Both the position numbers and the translations under genes were made by a program. From NCBI RefSeq assembly GCF_019929225.1, contig NZ_JAHZPA010000006.1, positions 1,084-65,083 of the forward strand: 64,000 nucleotides of DNA, read 5' to 3'. Positions 36,835 to 45,645 of this stretch are shown here, piece after piece. Numbering within the stretch: the stretch's first letter is position 1; each line of letters begins with the position of its first letter. The notes under the pieces were generated by a model. It searched no databases, was not told the origin of the DNA, and saw nothing but the letters and a program-made list of their open reading frames with translations. Source of the stretch: Streptococcus sanguinis. GTDB lineage: Bacteria; Bacillota; Bacilli; Lactobacillales; Streptococcaceae.

Positions 36835-37851
36835 TTAGCTTTCATAGCCATTAGGATTTGAGCTTTGCCATCTCCAAGAATCTCGCATCATATCTTGGAG
36901 AGTTTTCTCAGCTTTCCAGCCCAAAATGTCATTCGCCTTACTTGCATCGGCATAGCAAGTCGCCACATCTCCAGGCCGTCTCTCCTTGATAGTATAAGGA
37001 ACTTTCACTCCATTGACATTCTCAAAGGCTTTAACCATATCCAGTACACTATAACCAATTCCTGTGCCAATATTGAAAACAGCAACACCCTTATTTTCTA
37101 AATTATGTTTCAAAGCCAAAACATGACCCTTGGCTAAATCGACTACATGGATATAATCCCGCACTCCTGTACCGTCAGGTGTATCATAGTCATTTCCGAA
37201 AACGCTAAGCTCTTGTAATTTACCGACCGCAACCTGAGTAATATAAGGCATGAGATTATTAGGAATTCCATTTGGGGCCTCACCAATCATACCAGACTCG
37301 TGAGCACCAATTGGATTAAAATAACGAAGATTGGTTACAGACCAATCTGAATGTGCACGAGCAAGATCCGTCAAAATCTGCTCCATCATCAGCTTGGTAT
37401 AACCATATGGATTGGTCGTTGGAGTAGATAAATCTCCTGTCAAGGATGAACCATGATTCATTCCATAAACTGTGGCACTGGAGCTAAAGATGATATGTTC
37501 TACCCTGTGCTCTTTCATAACTTCAAGAAGAGCAATACCAGCACTGACATTATTTTCGTAATATTTAAGTGGTTCCCGCACCGATTCTTCTACTGATTTA
37601 TAGGCCGCTAAATGAATGACTGCGTCAATGTGATTGTCTTCGAAAATCTGGTTCATCAGACCTTTATCAGAAATCGAACCCTTGTAAAACGGGATGTTCA
37701 CACCAGTGATAGTTTCTAAGCGCTCTAGCACTTTTGGAGAGCTATTCGAAAAGTTATCCACGATAATGGCTCCATAGCCTGCTGCGACTAGTTCAACCAC
37801 TGTGTGACTGCCTATATACCCCGTTCCACCTGTAACTAAAATTTTTTTCAT
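36835..37851 (-). CDS. galE: UDP-glucose 4-epimerase
   Basis: 338 aa. The Rossmann motif GGTGYIGSHTVVEL stands at residues 8-21 and the catalytic YxxxK in NPYGYTKLMMEQ. RYFNPIGAHESG and the UDP-binding C-terminal part are normal. It interconverts UDP-Glc and UDP-Gal (perhaps also the N-acetyl forms) and would supply Gal-type donors to the adjacent polysaccharide locus. Start at 37851 chosen because GAGGTG is six bases upstream; the longer frame to 37926 has no family support. Confidence 0.95.
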   Translation of the reverse strand: MKKILVTGGTGYIGSHTVVELVAAGYGAIIVDNFSNSSPKVLERLETITGVNIPFYKGSISDKGLMNQIFEDNHIDAVIHLAAYKSVEESVREPLKYYENNVSAGIALLEVMKEHRVEHIIFSSSATVYGMNHGSSLTGDLSTPTTNPYGYTKLMMEQILTDLARAHSDWSVTNLRYFNPIGAHESGMIGEAPNGIPNNLMPYITQVAVGKLQELSVFGNDYDTPDGTGVRDYIHVVDLAKGHVLALKHNLENKGVAVFNIGTGIGYSVLDMVKAFENVNGVKVPYTIKERRPGDVATCYADASKANDILGWKAEKTLQDMMRDSWRWQSSNPNGYES

Positions 37852-37972
37852 AGGACACCTCTTCTTGCTAATTCTCACGTTCTCTTTAATTTTACTATTG
37901 TAACTAACAGGTATTTCTCTTCCCAAAGTTGACCGCCGAATTCTGCACTTACTTAAAATACCAAAAACTAGC

Positions 37973-38065
37973 CTAATTTGCTATCCTAGCAGTCTGCTCT
38001 CCTGATGCCTTTTGGAATCTCTTCATGGTAGAATAACTTGCAAAACCATTTATATTCCCAGGCAT
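37973..38065 (-). other. Orphan 30-codon frame in the galE / flippase gap
   Basis: Minus-strand frame beginning MPGNINGFASYSTMKRFQKA and ending GEQTARIAN. Composition looks coding, but there is no ribosome-binding site. It may be a small gene or the rest of a larger one. It lies in the 440-base gap upstream of galE together with another fragment. Confidence 0.3.
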
Positions 38066-38093
38066 AAAGAACTGAATTATTTTTAGCTAATTT

Positions 38094-38183
38094 CTAGTTA
38101 TTCTCAAAAATACCATAATCCGCAATAAGTTGCTGGAAAAATTGTCTTTCATTTCCACTATATACAATATCTGGTTCAGCAAA
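38094..38183 (-). pseudogene. C-terminal fragment of an unidentified protein
   Basis: An open frame of 29 codons plus stop, without a start codon, reads FAEPDIVYSGNERQFFQQLI then ADYGIFENN. The frame is bounded by stops on both sides. It looks like the end of a protein, possibly an earlier polysaccharide gene replaced at this end of the locus. The family was not recognised. Confidence 0.4.
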
Positions 38184-38229
38184 CTAATTGTAGCCAGAGT
38201 AATTTTGTATGCTAACGCTACATTACAAA

Positions 38230-38254
38230 CCTAAAAAGCCCGGACAGGGCTTAG
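38230..38254 (-). terminator. Terminator of the polysaccharide operon
   Basis: AAGCCC-tgtcc-GGGCTT followed by TTTAGG on the minus strand, about 40 bases after the flippase stop. Confidence 0.75.
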
Positions 38255-38291
38255 CATTTAGATTGTTAAACTATTTATAATTTCCCGAGCA

Positions 38292-39701
38292 TCAACGAGC
38301 CCGCAATTGCTGGAGCAGACCTTTCAAACTTTTGTATTTGTAAATGCTGTAGGTCAGATAGACAAATCCGTAAGCTGCAGCAGCTAGATAAACTGATAAA
38401 AACCAATTCGAAGCAATAAATACAAGCGTCATTAGCAACTCAATCCAGATATCTTTGACAACCTCGATCTGCATCCTTTTGGCTAAGATTAGCTCTGCCA
38501 ATATACTCCTAGTCGCCAGCAATAGCACGATAGACAGCACTGTAGCATTCAGATTGCGCAGAGAAACTGCAAAAATCAAGGTAGTAGCAAAGCTTAAAAG
38601 CATGGCAATAACATTTACTTTAAAAATCTGCCTCTCCATTCGCAAGGCTTTTAAGTAGGTATTGATAAGCAGAGCCATCTTGCCCTCGTAGACAGACATA
38701 GGAAAGACCAGAGCCATAAATATCAAGGACTCTCTGTAAGCCGGCAGCCAGCTGTCCAAAGCTATTTTCAGGGGATAATACAGCAAAAGCACTCCAAACA
38801 TAAGAACCATAAGGATATTCCGCAACTGATTGTAAATCTTAGGCAACTTGCTTTCGTCCGTCCGTTTCAAAATCGGAAAGATGACCAAACCGATAGCGTT
38901 GATAAAGGTCATCAGCAGATTGGAAATGCTCAAGGTCAAGGATACTTTCCCAAATGTAGCAATGTTCCATACCTTTTGAATCCCCATTCGAACCGTCCCG
39001 ATAATGAGCATACTGGCTACATTTGATAGCATCAGATTGATACCGACAGCAATATTGCGAACTGTTTCCCGTATATCAAGCTTAAACTGATGGAGAGGTC
39101 GCAGGGCCATATCTCGGCATAGATACATGGCATAAAAAAGAGAAACAACTCTACCAATCAAATCTGCATAGACCATAATCTTGAAGTCTCGGAAACCCAC
39201 GAAAATAAAGACCAGTAAAAGCAGTAAATAGAGGAGGCGGTCTCCACTGACAACATAAGAACTTTCCTTTAGTCGATTAGTCATCTGCAGAATGTACACA
39301 AAGAGAAAGCGCAGATTGGTGACCAACATGGTATAAACCAAAAGTATAAAAACAAACCGACTGCTCTCATCTCTAATAAAGGCAGAAGTCCCTAAGAAAA
39401 ATAAAATTCCAATCCCTGTCAGATAGATCAAAAGCATGATAAACTGAGAGAAAAACTTTTCTTTATCCAGATCATCATACTCCAAACCACCGTAGCGCAG
39501 GTAGATTCCGTCCACCCAACCCAGATGAACAAAACCGGCATAAGATAAATAAAAAATATAGAGTTGCCAGTAGCCATACTCCTCTACACCCATAATCTTA
39601 GGCAAAATCAAGACAACCAGAGAAGAAACTATTACTGTTAGCAAATTGGACAAGACGACATAGGAAAAATTAGCTATTATTTTTTTAAATCCACCAGACA
39701 A
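38292..39701 (-). CDS. Oligosaccharide flippase (Wzx-like)
   Basis: 469 aa with about 12-14 membrane helices, of the polysaccharide-transport/MOP superfamily (ANFSYVVLSNLLTVIVSSLVV at the N-terminus, PKIMGVEEYGYWQLY typical of Wzx). It moves undecaprenyl-linked repeat units outward. The start is placed at TTG 39701 because AGGAGG stands six bases upstream; the frame to 39743 would overlap the upstream gene by 32 bases. Last gene of the polysaccharide operon. Confidence 0.85.
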   Translation of the reverse strand: MSGGFKKIIANFSYVVLSNLLTVIVSSLVVLILPKIMGVEEYGYWQLYIFYLSYAGFVHLGWVDGIYLRYGGLEYDDLDKEKFFSQFIMLLIYLTGIGILFFLGTSAFIRDESSRFVFILLVYTMLVTNLRFLFVYILQMTNRLKESSYVVSGDRLLYLLLLLVFIFVGFRDFKIMVYADLIGRVVSLFYAMYLCRDMALRPLHQFKLDIRETVRNIAVGINLMLSNVASMLIIGTVRMGIQKVWNIATFGKVSLTLSISNLLMTFINAIGLVIFPILKRTDESKLPKIYNQLRNILMVLMFGVLLLYYPLKIALDSWLPAYRESLIFMALVFPMSVYEGKMALLINTYLKALRMERQIFKVNVIAMLLSFATTLIFAVSLRNLNATVLSIVLLLATRSILAELILAKRMQIEVVKDIWIELLMTLVFIASNWFLSVYLAAAAYGFVYLTYSIYKYKSLKGLLQQLRAR

Positions 39702-39711
39702 ATTTGCCCTC

Positions 39712-40776
39712 CTATTCCTTCCTATCTGCTGCCATGCTCTCAATCAAACGTAAAAACATGGTTTCTAAATCAGTATGAGCTTGCCAGCCCAAACTCTCAA
39801 GCTTGTCCGTATTGAGACGAATCTTAACTGTCGGATTATAGCCTAGCTTTTCCACATCCTCTGCCAAATCAAAGACCAACTTCGTTTCATTGCTACCACT
39901 TCGTTCAATAACCATTTCCGCCATCTCACGAATGGAAATAGCCGTCTCTTTATTGGCGACATTATAAGCTTGACCTGCTTGGCCTTTCAGCAGAATGTAA
40001 AAAATAGCTTCAATAGCATCTTTGGTATAGCAGTAGTTCCGAACAGTTTCCCCCTTAGTTCGGAGAACAATATCTCTCTTTTCAAGGACGGCACGCGCAA
40101 ACTGCGCAAAAACTCTGTTGTCTTCATAGCTCACACCTGGGCCAAAAGTTTGTGACAAACGAGCCATTCTAACCGGCACCTGATACTGATGACAATAGCC
40201 TACACACAAGGACTCTGCCATGCGCTTGCTTTCCGAATAACTGCTACGGACACTGGTTGGATCCAAATAACCGTAATCTTTCTCGCTAATGCTGGAAGCA
40301 TCAGGACTTGTCGTCCCATAGACTTCCAGAGAAGAGAGGTAAACCATACTGTGAACTTTCTTATTTTTAGCCAGCTCAAGCATTTTTTTTGTTCCATTCA
40401 CGGCTAGATCAATTGTCTCCACAGGATGCTCAACGAAAAAAGAGGAGTCCGTCGCACTGGCTCCATGGATAATATAATCCAAATCCTCCTCTATCTGCCA
40501 ATCTGACAGCAAGTCAGCATACACTAGCTGCAGATTCTCACTATGTAAAAAATCTTGAAATAGATCTTCCGCTTTTTTCTGATTTCGCGCCAAGGCCACT
40601 ACTCTGACATTAGCTTCGTACAAATCGTTTAAAGCCATCAAAGCGGAAATGCAGTGTCTCCCTATAAGTCCGGTTGCTCCGGTTACCAAGACTGTAACAT
40701 TGCTCAGTTCTCTGAGAATAGGACTGACAGTAGCTAAGTCTTCCATATCCTTTTGTAAAATTGTATTATTTCCCAT
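39712..40776 (-). CDS. NAD-dependent epimerase/dehydratase (extended SDR)
   Basis: 354 aa from the ATG at 40776, one base after the stop of the upstream cytidylyltransferase gene, so coupled. Rossmann motif VLVTGATGLIGRHCISAL near residue 30; catalytic region SSLEVYGT and YSESKRMAE with Tyr and Lys. The tight pairing with a TarI/IspD-type cytidylyltransferase suggests it makes or modifies the CDP-activated precursor. It is not a TarJ-type medium-chain dehydrogenase. The exact reaction is unknown. Confidence 0.82.
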   Translation of the reverse strand: MGNNTILQKDMEDLATVSPILRELSNVTVLVTGATGLIGRHCISALMALNDLYEANVRVVALARNQKKAEDLFQDFLHSENLQLVYADLLSDWQIEEDLDYIIHGASATDSSFFVEHPVETIDLAVNGTKKMLELAKNKKVHSMVYLSSLEVYGTTSPDASSISEKDYGYLDPTSVRSSYSESKRMAESLCVGYCHQYQVPVRMARLSQTFGPGVSYEDNRVFAQFARAVLEKRDIVLRTKGETVRNYCYTKDAIEAIFYILLKGQAGQAYNVANKETAISIREMAEMVIERSGSNETKLVFDLAEDVEKLGYNPTVKIRLNTDKLESLGWQAHTDLETMFLRLIESMAADRKE

Positions 40777-40777
40777 A

Positions 40778-41500
40778 TCAACCAAAAATTTGTGCATTCT
40801 CGCGCGCTTCGTAAATCGCTCTAAAAATATAAAAATCAGATGGAGTCGTAATTTTAATATTTTCGCTGCCCCCCATAACTGTATGCAGAGGGAGTCCAAA
40901 ATAACGAGCCAGTGTCGCAGAATCCGTCATATCAAACTGATTCTCTGCCTGAGCTTTTAAATGCAGGGAGTGAATCTTCGAAAGCGCGAAGGTTTGAGGG
41001 GCGACAGCTGTCTGACAAGTGGAACGCTCGATAACCTGATTAATAACATCCGCCTCATCGACCTGAATAACTGTTTCGATAACCGGCTTAACCGTAATAG
41101 CTGCCCCATACTTTTTGGCTGCTTCAATATTTTTAGAAATAATTCCCCCGTCAATCAAGGGGCGAACACCATCATGAATCAACACATAGTCGTCATCATT
41201 CTTGTACTTTTCCCGTAAGACAGATAGACCATTAAAAATAGACATTTGGCCAGTCTCTCCACCAGGAACCACTTGACTGACTTTTTTAATATTGAATCGA
41301 GCTAATAAATCTCTGCAGTAGTCCAGCCAGCCGTCTACACAGACAACCACAATGTCCGATACTGCCGGATGGTCTTCAAAGTGCTCAATCGTATGAATAA
41401 TAATAGGCTTACCGTGCAACTCTAAAAACTGCTTGGGTAAGGTCTTGGTATTCATGCGGCTGCCTGTGCCGCCTGCGAATATCAGAGCTGATGTCGTCAT
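40778..41500 (-). CDS. IspD/TarI-family cytidylyltransferase, probably for a polyol or sugar phosphate
   Basis: 240 aa. The nucleotide-binding motif ALIFAGGTGSRMNTKTLPKQF is at the N-terminus, followed by DDYVLIHDGVRPLI, TVKPVIETVIQVDE and FDMTDSATLARYFG. TarI makes CDP-ribitol and IspD makes CDP-methylerythritol. Location in a polysaccharide locus beside an SDR and a LicD gene favours a CDP-polyol type donor. The start overlaps the end of the polymerase gene by four bases. Streptococci use the mevalonate route, which argues against IspD. Confidence 0.82.
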   Translation of the reverse strand: MTTSALIFAGGTGSRMNTKTLPKQFLELHGKPIIIHTIEHFEDHPAVSDIVVVCVDGWLDYCRDLLARFNIKKVSQVVPGGETGQMSIFNGLSVLREKYKNDDDYVLIHDGVRPLIDGGIISKNIEAAKKYGAAITVKPVIETVIQVDEADVINQVIERSTCQTAVAPQTFALSKIHSLHLKAQAENQFDMTDSATLARYFGLPLHTVMGGSENIKITTPSDFYIFRAIYEARENAQIFG

Positions 41501-42822
41501 ACCGATACTTTCCTTCCTCTCGTTGTAAATCGTACTCTACTCAGTAAATCAGCTGCCATATAAATCACAAAAGCATAGATAATCCGATTAATATGGGTTG
41601 TCAGCAATGACAGCAACGTTTCCTGAAAGAATGAAATGACCAAAGGATACGCAAATAAAGCGAAAACAATAACCTTTAGCGGGGTGAAATAGCGTTTTTT
41701 GATAGAATAGTAGAAACTTCCATAAAAGAAGCCATATAAAAGCTGAAAGATAAGGACTGAAAAATAGCCGAAATCTTTGATAAAGTAGTAATAAATTGTG
41801 TAAACATTGGTTTTATCGTCGTTAAAATGAACAACAGGCAAGAAAGGTGTCAGCTCATGGCTAGACAGACCAAGGGATTTCAATGTTCCATAGATAGCAA
41901 TAAGAGTATTTTCTCCAAAGACTTGATTATCGCTATAAAGAGTAGGATTTTTTAGATAATAGTCTAAAGCCTGAATGGGTGAACCCATATATTTAACCAA
42001 ATTATCCAAAATTCCAAACTCTGCCTGACTATCCACTCGATTGAGAACAAAGGTTCCAACCGCCATAAATAAGACAAGGAATACAAAGCCAATTATCAGC
42101 AAAGAGTGAAAAAGCTTCACACCATACCTGCTGTCTTTCCACGAATAATACTTCGAGAAAAACAACATATACACAATAGCATAGCCTGCAACCAAGCCCA
42201 GCAACTCCGTACGTCCGGTAGACAAGAGAGAAATACCTAAAGAAATCAGACTAACCAGCAGTAACTTGCCCTTGTAGAAAATGCCATCTTTTCCTGAAAA
42301 AAGAGATTCACAGAAAAAGTAGAAGAAAACAATTCCTAAGGAAAAGTTAACTCGCAGCAAATTGAGGCTAAGACGACTAAGAGAGAAATCATAATTTGTG
42401 GTCATATGCCGAGCCAATTCAATGGTTTTAAACAATCCCCCAGGTACCTGCTTGCTCTGCGCCGCCAAGTAAAGCAAATCGGAATAAATAAACCTGACCG
42501 CATAAGCCAAAAACAAGAGAACTAAAATAATGAAAAAATTACTCACCTTTATTTGACTAGGTTTGGCGTCCAACTTCCTCTCAGCAAACAAATTCGATGA
42601 CAAGAGGACTCCCATTAAAAAAATGACATTTCCAACAAAGATAACAGTGACCGTTATCAGAGAAAGTCCCTCTCCCCATTTGGATGAATAAAATGCAGTA
42701 AAAATGCTTGCTATCATCCATATTGCTAAGTATATAAAAGCCGGGTTAGCATAGTCTCTCCCTACTGTTTTCATTGTCAAAAACAATAGGAAAAGGCCAC
42801 CCAAAATTAGTAAAAAAACCAT
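41497..42822 (-). CDS. Polysaccharide polymerase (Wzy-like)
   Basis: 441 aa, about 12 membrane helices with a large outside loop between the late helices (about 270-330), the usual Wzy topology. No sequence signature beyond topology and context. It would polymerise lipid-linked repeat units on the outer face. It overlaps the LicD gene by one base (TAATG junction) and the cytidylyltransferase gene by four. Confidence 0.8.
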   Translation of the reverse strand: MVFLLILGGLFLLFLTMKTVGRDYANPAFIYLAIWMIASIFTAFYSSKWGEGLSLITVTVIFVGNVIFLMGVLLSSNLFAERKLDAKPSQIKVSNFFIILVLLFLAYAVRFIYSDLLYLAAQSKQVPGGLFKTIELARHMTTNYDFSLSRLSLNLLRVNFSLGIVFFYFFCESLFSGKDGIFYKGKLLLVSLISLGISLLSTGRTELLGLVAGYAIVYMLFFSKYYSWKDSRYGVKLFHSLLIIGFVFLVLFMAVGTFVLNRVDSQAEFGILDNLVKYMGSPIQALDYYLKNPTLYSDNQVFGENTLIAIYGTLKSLGLSSHELTPFLPVVHFNDDKTNVYTIYYYFIKDFGYFSVLIFQLLYGFFYGSFYYSIKKRYFTPLKVIVFALFAYPLVISFFQETLLSLLTTHINRIIYAFVIYMAADLLSRVRFTTRGRKVSV

Positions 42823-43745
42823 TATCTTCCTTCTATTAATTCAACCCAATTATCTCTCAATCTGACATGACGTTCTGTCTGTTCTTTTCTTTCAGGCGGT
42901 GTCATGTAATCACCGTAGCGATTGGTCAGATACTTGTCCGCATCATTGGGTCCATCGAACTCATAGCCTTCAAAGGAATACTTCTTAGCTGGATAGAAAC
43001 TTTCATAGTCGATTGTCTCTCCCAAATAGCCTTTTACACCATAAGCAATTGTTATTTTTGAAGTCTTCTTATTAGACTGGATGAGTTTTTCCATCAACTT
43101 ATACATATTAGCCGGCCCCATGATAAAAGAAGGGAAGCCTATCAGTCTTCGGATCCAAAGATTTTGTCTGAGTTCTTTGGATTCTTTAGCCATATAGGTC
43201 AGATGCGGAGTAAACTTCGTATAGCAGCGCGAGCTATTGTGTGACAAATCCAAGGCTCTGAACAGAAGCCCCTTGAGCTTGCGAAGCATATTATTCTCTG
43301 GAACAAAGTCAATTGGCAACATATCAAGATAAAGATGTTTCTTTTTACTGAAACCTTCTCCCAAAACATCATAGTAGGTCAGTGACTTGCTCTGCAGCTT
43401 TAGAACCTTAAAGACACTGTCTGTCGCATCCGCAGGAGAAATCAACTCGAAGTCCTCGCTGTTCGCAAAGATTTCCTGCAGACGATTGTAGTCCTCTCGG
43501 AACATCACCAAGTCGATATCATCGTCCCAAGGGATATAGCCCCCATGTCGCAAAGAACCAATCAAGGTCCCTGCAACCATGTAGGAATGAATATGATGCC
43601 GACGACACTCTGCATCAAATTTTTTATACATTTGTAAATAGGCTTTTTGTAAAACCTTTAATTTATCATCCGTAATTTTCTGATACATGGGGCTGAAGCG
43701 TTCTCCCAAAGCCAACTCCCATTCAATCTTACTGGTTCCTCTCAT
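42822..43745 (-). CDS. LicD-family phosphotransferase
   Basis: 307 aa, soluble or membrane-associated. The LicD signature is clear: SYMVAGTLIGSLRHGGYIP then WDDDIDLVMFREDYNRL, with the catalytic Asp residues. LicD enzymes move phosphocholine or another phospho-alcohol from a CDP donor to a glycan, forming a phosphodiester. The locus holds a cytidylyltransferase of the TarI type but no choline kinase, so a polyol-phosphate or similar group is the better guess. Confidence 0.88.
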   Translation of the reverse strand: MRGTSKIEWELALGERFSPMYQKITDDKLKVLQKAYLQMYKKFDAECRRHHIHSYMVAGTLIGSLRHGGYIPWDDDIDLVMFREDYNRLQEIFANSEDFELISPADATDSVFKVLKLQSKSLTYYDVLGEGFSKKKHLYLDMLPIDFVPENNMLRKLKGLLFRALDLSHNSSRCYTKFTPHLTYMAKESKELRQNLWIRRLIGFPSFIMGPANMYKLMEKLIQSNKKTSKITIAYGVKGYLGETIDYESFYPAKKYSFEGYEFDGPNDADKYLTNRYGDYMTPPERKEQTERHVRLRDNWVELIEGR

Positions 43746-43750
43746 TTTTC

Positions 43751-44710
43751 TTACCTCCCAAACTTTTTCAATAATCTCCTAGCAAGTCCATTCAGTGAGT
43801 AGGTGTATACCAAATCACTGATGAAATCTTTTATTGTTCGATACTTCCTTATTTGAAACATCAGGCCCAAAGCCCAAAATGGATTTCTAGACTGTAATAA
43901 TTTCAGTCTAAGATTGGTCAAGGCCAAAGCCTTAGTAACTTGGCGATGGTCCCCTTCAGAAATCTGTCGCTCTTCTACGATTTTTTTCACGGACTCATAG
44001 CGACTGATGACCTTCTGTAAATAGTTAATCCTAGATAACCTTGTTTTATTAAAACTGAGCGACGACGCAGACTGGGTTACATTTGCCTGATGAATGCGAT
44101 GCTGATCTAGTAGCTGGTCCAAGCAAACAACTTTTCCATACAATGGAGCCAGCATACCAAATAAAACATCATGATAGTCAAATCCAGGATAATCCGTATA
44201 CTGCTGCTGCAAAATATCTGTCAGTACCGACTTTCTAAAAGCTGTCTGATAACCTGACGGCCAATTTTTCAGAAGCCAAGCTAGATCTCTTTCTAGACAT
44301 TCTCCTGAAACCTTAGGTTCCTTGATGACCTGACCATTTTGATCAATCAAGTAAGACTGGCCATACACCATAGCAACGTCTGTTTCTAACAGTACTTTCT
44401 GCAAGGTAGCTGTTTTATCAGGCAGCCATTTATCATCCTGATCAGCGAAAAAAACAATATCATGCTCAGCCAAACTCGCTAATTTTATAAAAGTTCGATA
44501 ATGACCCAAATTTTCCTGATTTTCAATCAGCTGCCAATCCGTCAGTTGATGCTTGGTGATGTAATCCCTGATTAACACCACTGTCTGATCTATCGAACAG
44601 TCATCACAGATAATGACCTGATCAGGCTTCAGCTTTTGAGTGCGGATAGAGTCTAGTTGCTCCAAAATAAAATCCGCCCCATTATAGGTCGCCATCACGA
44701 CAGAAATCAT
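43751..44710 (-). CDS. Glycosyltransferase family 2 (rhamnosyltransferase-like)
   Basis: 319 aa GT-A fold. N-terminal ISVVMATYNGADFILEQLDSI, nucleotide-binding VIICDDCSIDQT and the metal-binding DIVFFADQDDKWLP (DXD-type) are visible. The 'FADQDD' form is common among family 2 rhamnosyl- and galactosyl-transferases of streptococcal polysaccharide loci. Adds one sugar of the repeat unit on the cytoplasmic face. Donor and linkage cannot be told. Confidence 0.88.
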   Translation of the reverse strand: MISVVMATYNGADFILEQLDSIRTQKLKPDQVIICDDCSIDQTVVLIRDYITKHQLTDWQLIENQENLGHYRTFIKLASLAEHDIVFFADQDDKWLPDKTATLQKVLLETDVAMVYGQSYLIDQNGQVIKEPKVSGECLERDLAWLLKNWPSGYQTAFRKSVLTDILQQQYTDYPGFDYHDVLFGMLAPLYGKVVCLDQLLDQHRIHQANVTQSASSLSFNKTRLSRINYLQKVISRYESVKKIVEERQISEGDHRQVTKALALTNLRLKLLQSRNPFWALGLMFQIRKYRTIKDFISDLVYTYSLNGLARRLLKKFGR

Positions 44711-44800
44711 TTCTCCCTCCTTCCTAAACTTTTCATCCTATATCCCCCTAATTTCTAGCTTTCTCCCTGTCTAAGCTAGACTGCTCTGTCTGTAAAGTCA

Positions 44801-45619
44801 TTACTTTCTTCTAAGCAGATACTTATAAATGAACGCTTTTATCCAAATAGGCGTTCCCACAAAAGCACGAATCATCAACATATTTTGATAATATTGCCCT
44901 CGGTTCAACATACTATGTGACAGCAAAAAAGTATTGACTACTTTCCAGCTGGCAATCTGCTCTGTCTGGCTTCTTCTCGTATGCATGCCATTTCCGACAC
45001 GAGCATAAACCAAGACCTGATTAAGATTGGCGAAACGACAGCCCTGAGCAGCCATTCTCGCCCAAAGATAATAGTCTTCTACTAAAGGCAGGGGCTTGTA
45101 ATTACCTGCTTTTAAAACAGATGATTTCTTGAAAAATACCGTCATGTGACAGAAAGGATTTCTCCGCTGCAACCTTTTGATAATCTCTTCATGAGAAAGC
45201 GGCATTTGTTTCTCTGCTACTATTTGATCTGGTTCCGTGTCAAATTCTATGATATTGCCACCAAGAACATCTAACTGCGGATGCTGCTCAATATAGTCCA
45301 CTTGTTGCTGAAAACGGTCCGGTGTCGCAATGTCATCTGTATCCATTCTAGCAATCCAGTCATAAGAACAAGCCTCAACTCCCTGATGCAAAGCTTCTCC
45401 CAATCCGACATTTTCCTTTAAGGGTAGAACTTTCATCTCTGGAAATGTTTCCTTGAAATCTTGAATCATCTGATAAAGCTCTTCTGTCAGCGGCCCATCC
45501 TCTACAAGGACAAGCTCATCTGGCTTGCGGCTTTGCTCTATAAGAACGCTATTTAGACTCTTTCTTAAGAAATCCGGATTCTCCTTCTGATAGACAGACA
45601 TCAATACCGAAAACTTCAC
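44801..45619 (-). CDS. Glycosyltransferase family 2
   Basis: 272 aa GT-A fold with FSVLMSVYQKENPDFLRKSL, ELVLVEDGPLT and the DXD site WIARMDTDDIATPDRF. Start taken as GTG at 45619, since the G-rich ribosome-binding stretch is nine bases upstream; a TTG at 45625 would be too close. A run of seven G residues forms this site. Adds a sugar to the lipid-linked repeat unit. The 90-base gap before the next GT2 gene is the longest inside the operon. Confidence 0.87.
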   Translation of the reverse strand: MKFSVLMSVYQKENPDFLRKSLNSVLIEQSRKPDELVLVEDGPLTEELYQMIQDFKETFPEMKVLPLKENVGLGEALHQGVEACSYDWIARMDTDDIATPDRFQQQVDYIEQHPQLDVLGGNIIEFDTEPDQIVAEKQMPLSHEEIIKRLQRRNPFCHMTVFFKKSSVLKAGNYKPLPLVEDYYLWARMAAQGCRFANLNQVLVYARVGNGMHTRRSQTEQIASWKVVNTFLLSHSMLNRGQYYQNMLMIRAFVGTPIWIKAFIYKYLLRRK

Positions 45620-45645
45620 TAACAATCCCCCCCAATCATCCTAAA

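Noticed and set aside
40778..41500. IspD of the methylerythritol pathway
   Set aside because: The gene is embedded in a polysaccharide operon, and streptococci use the mevalonate route.
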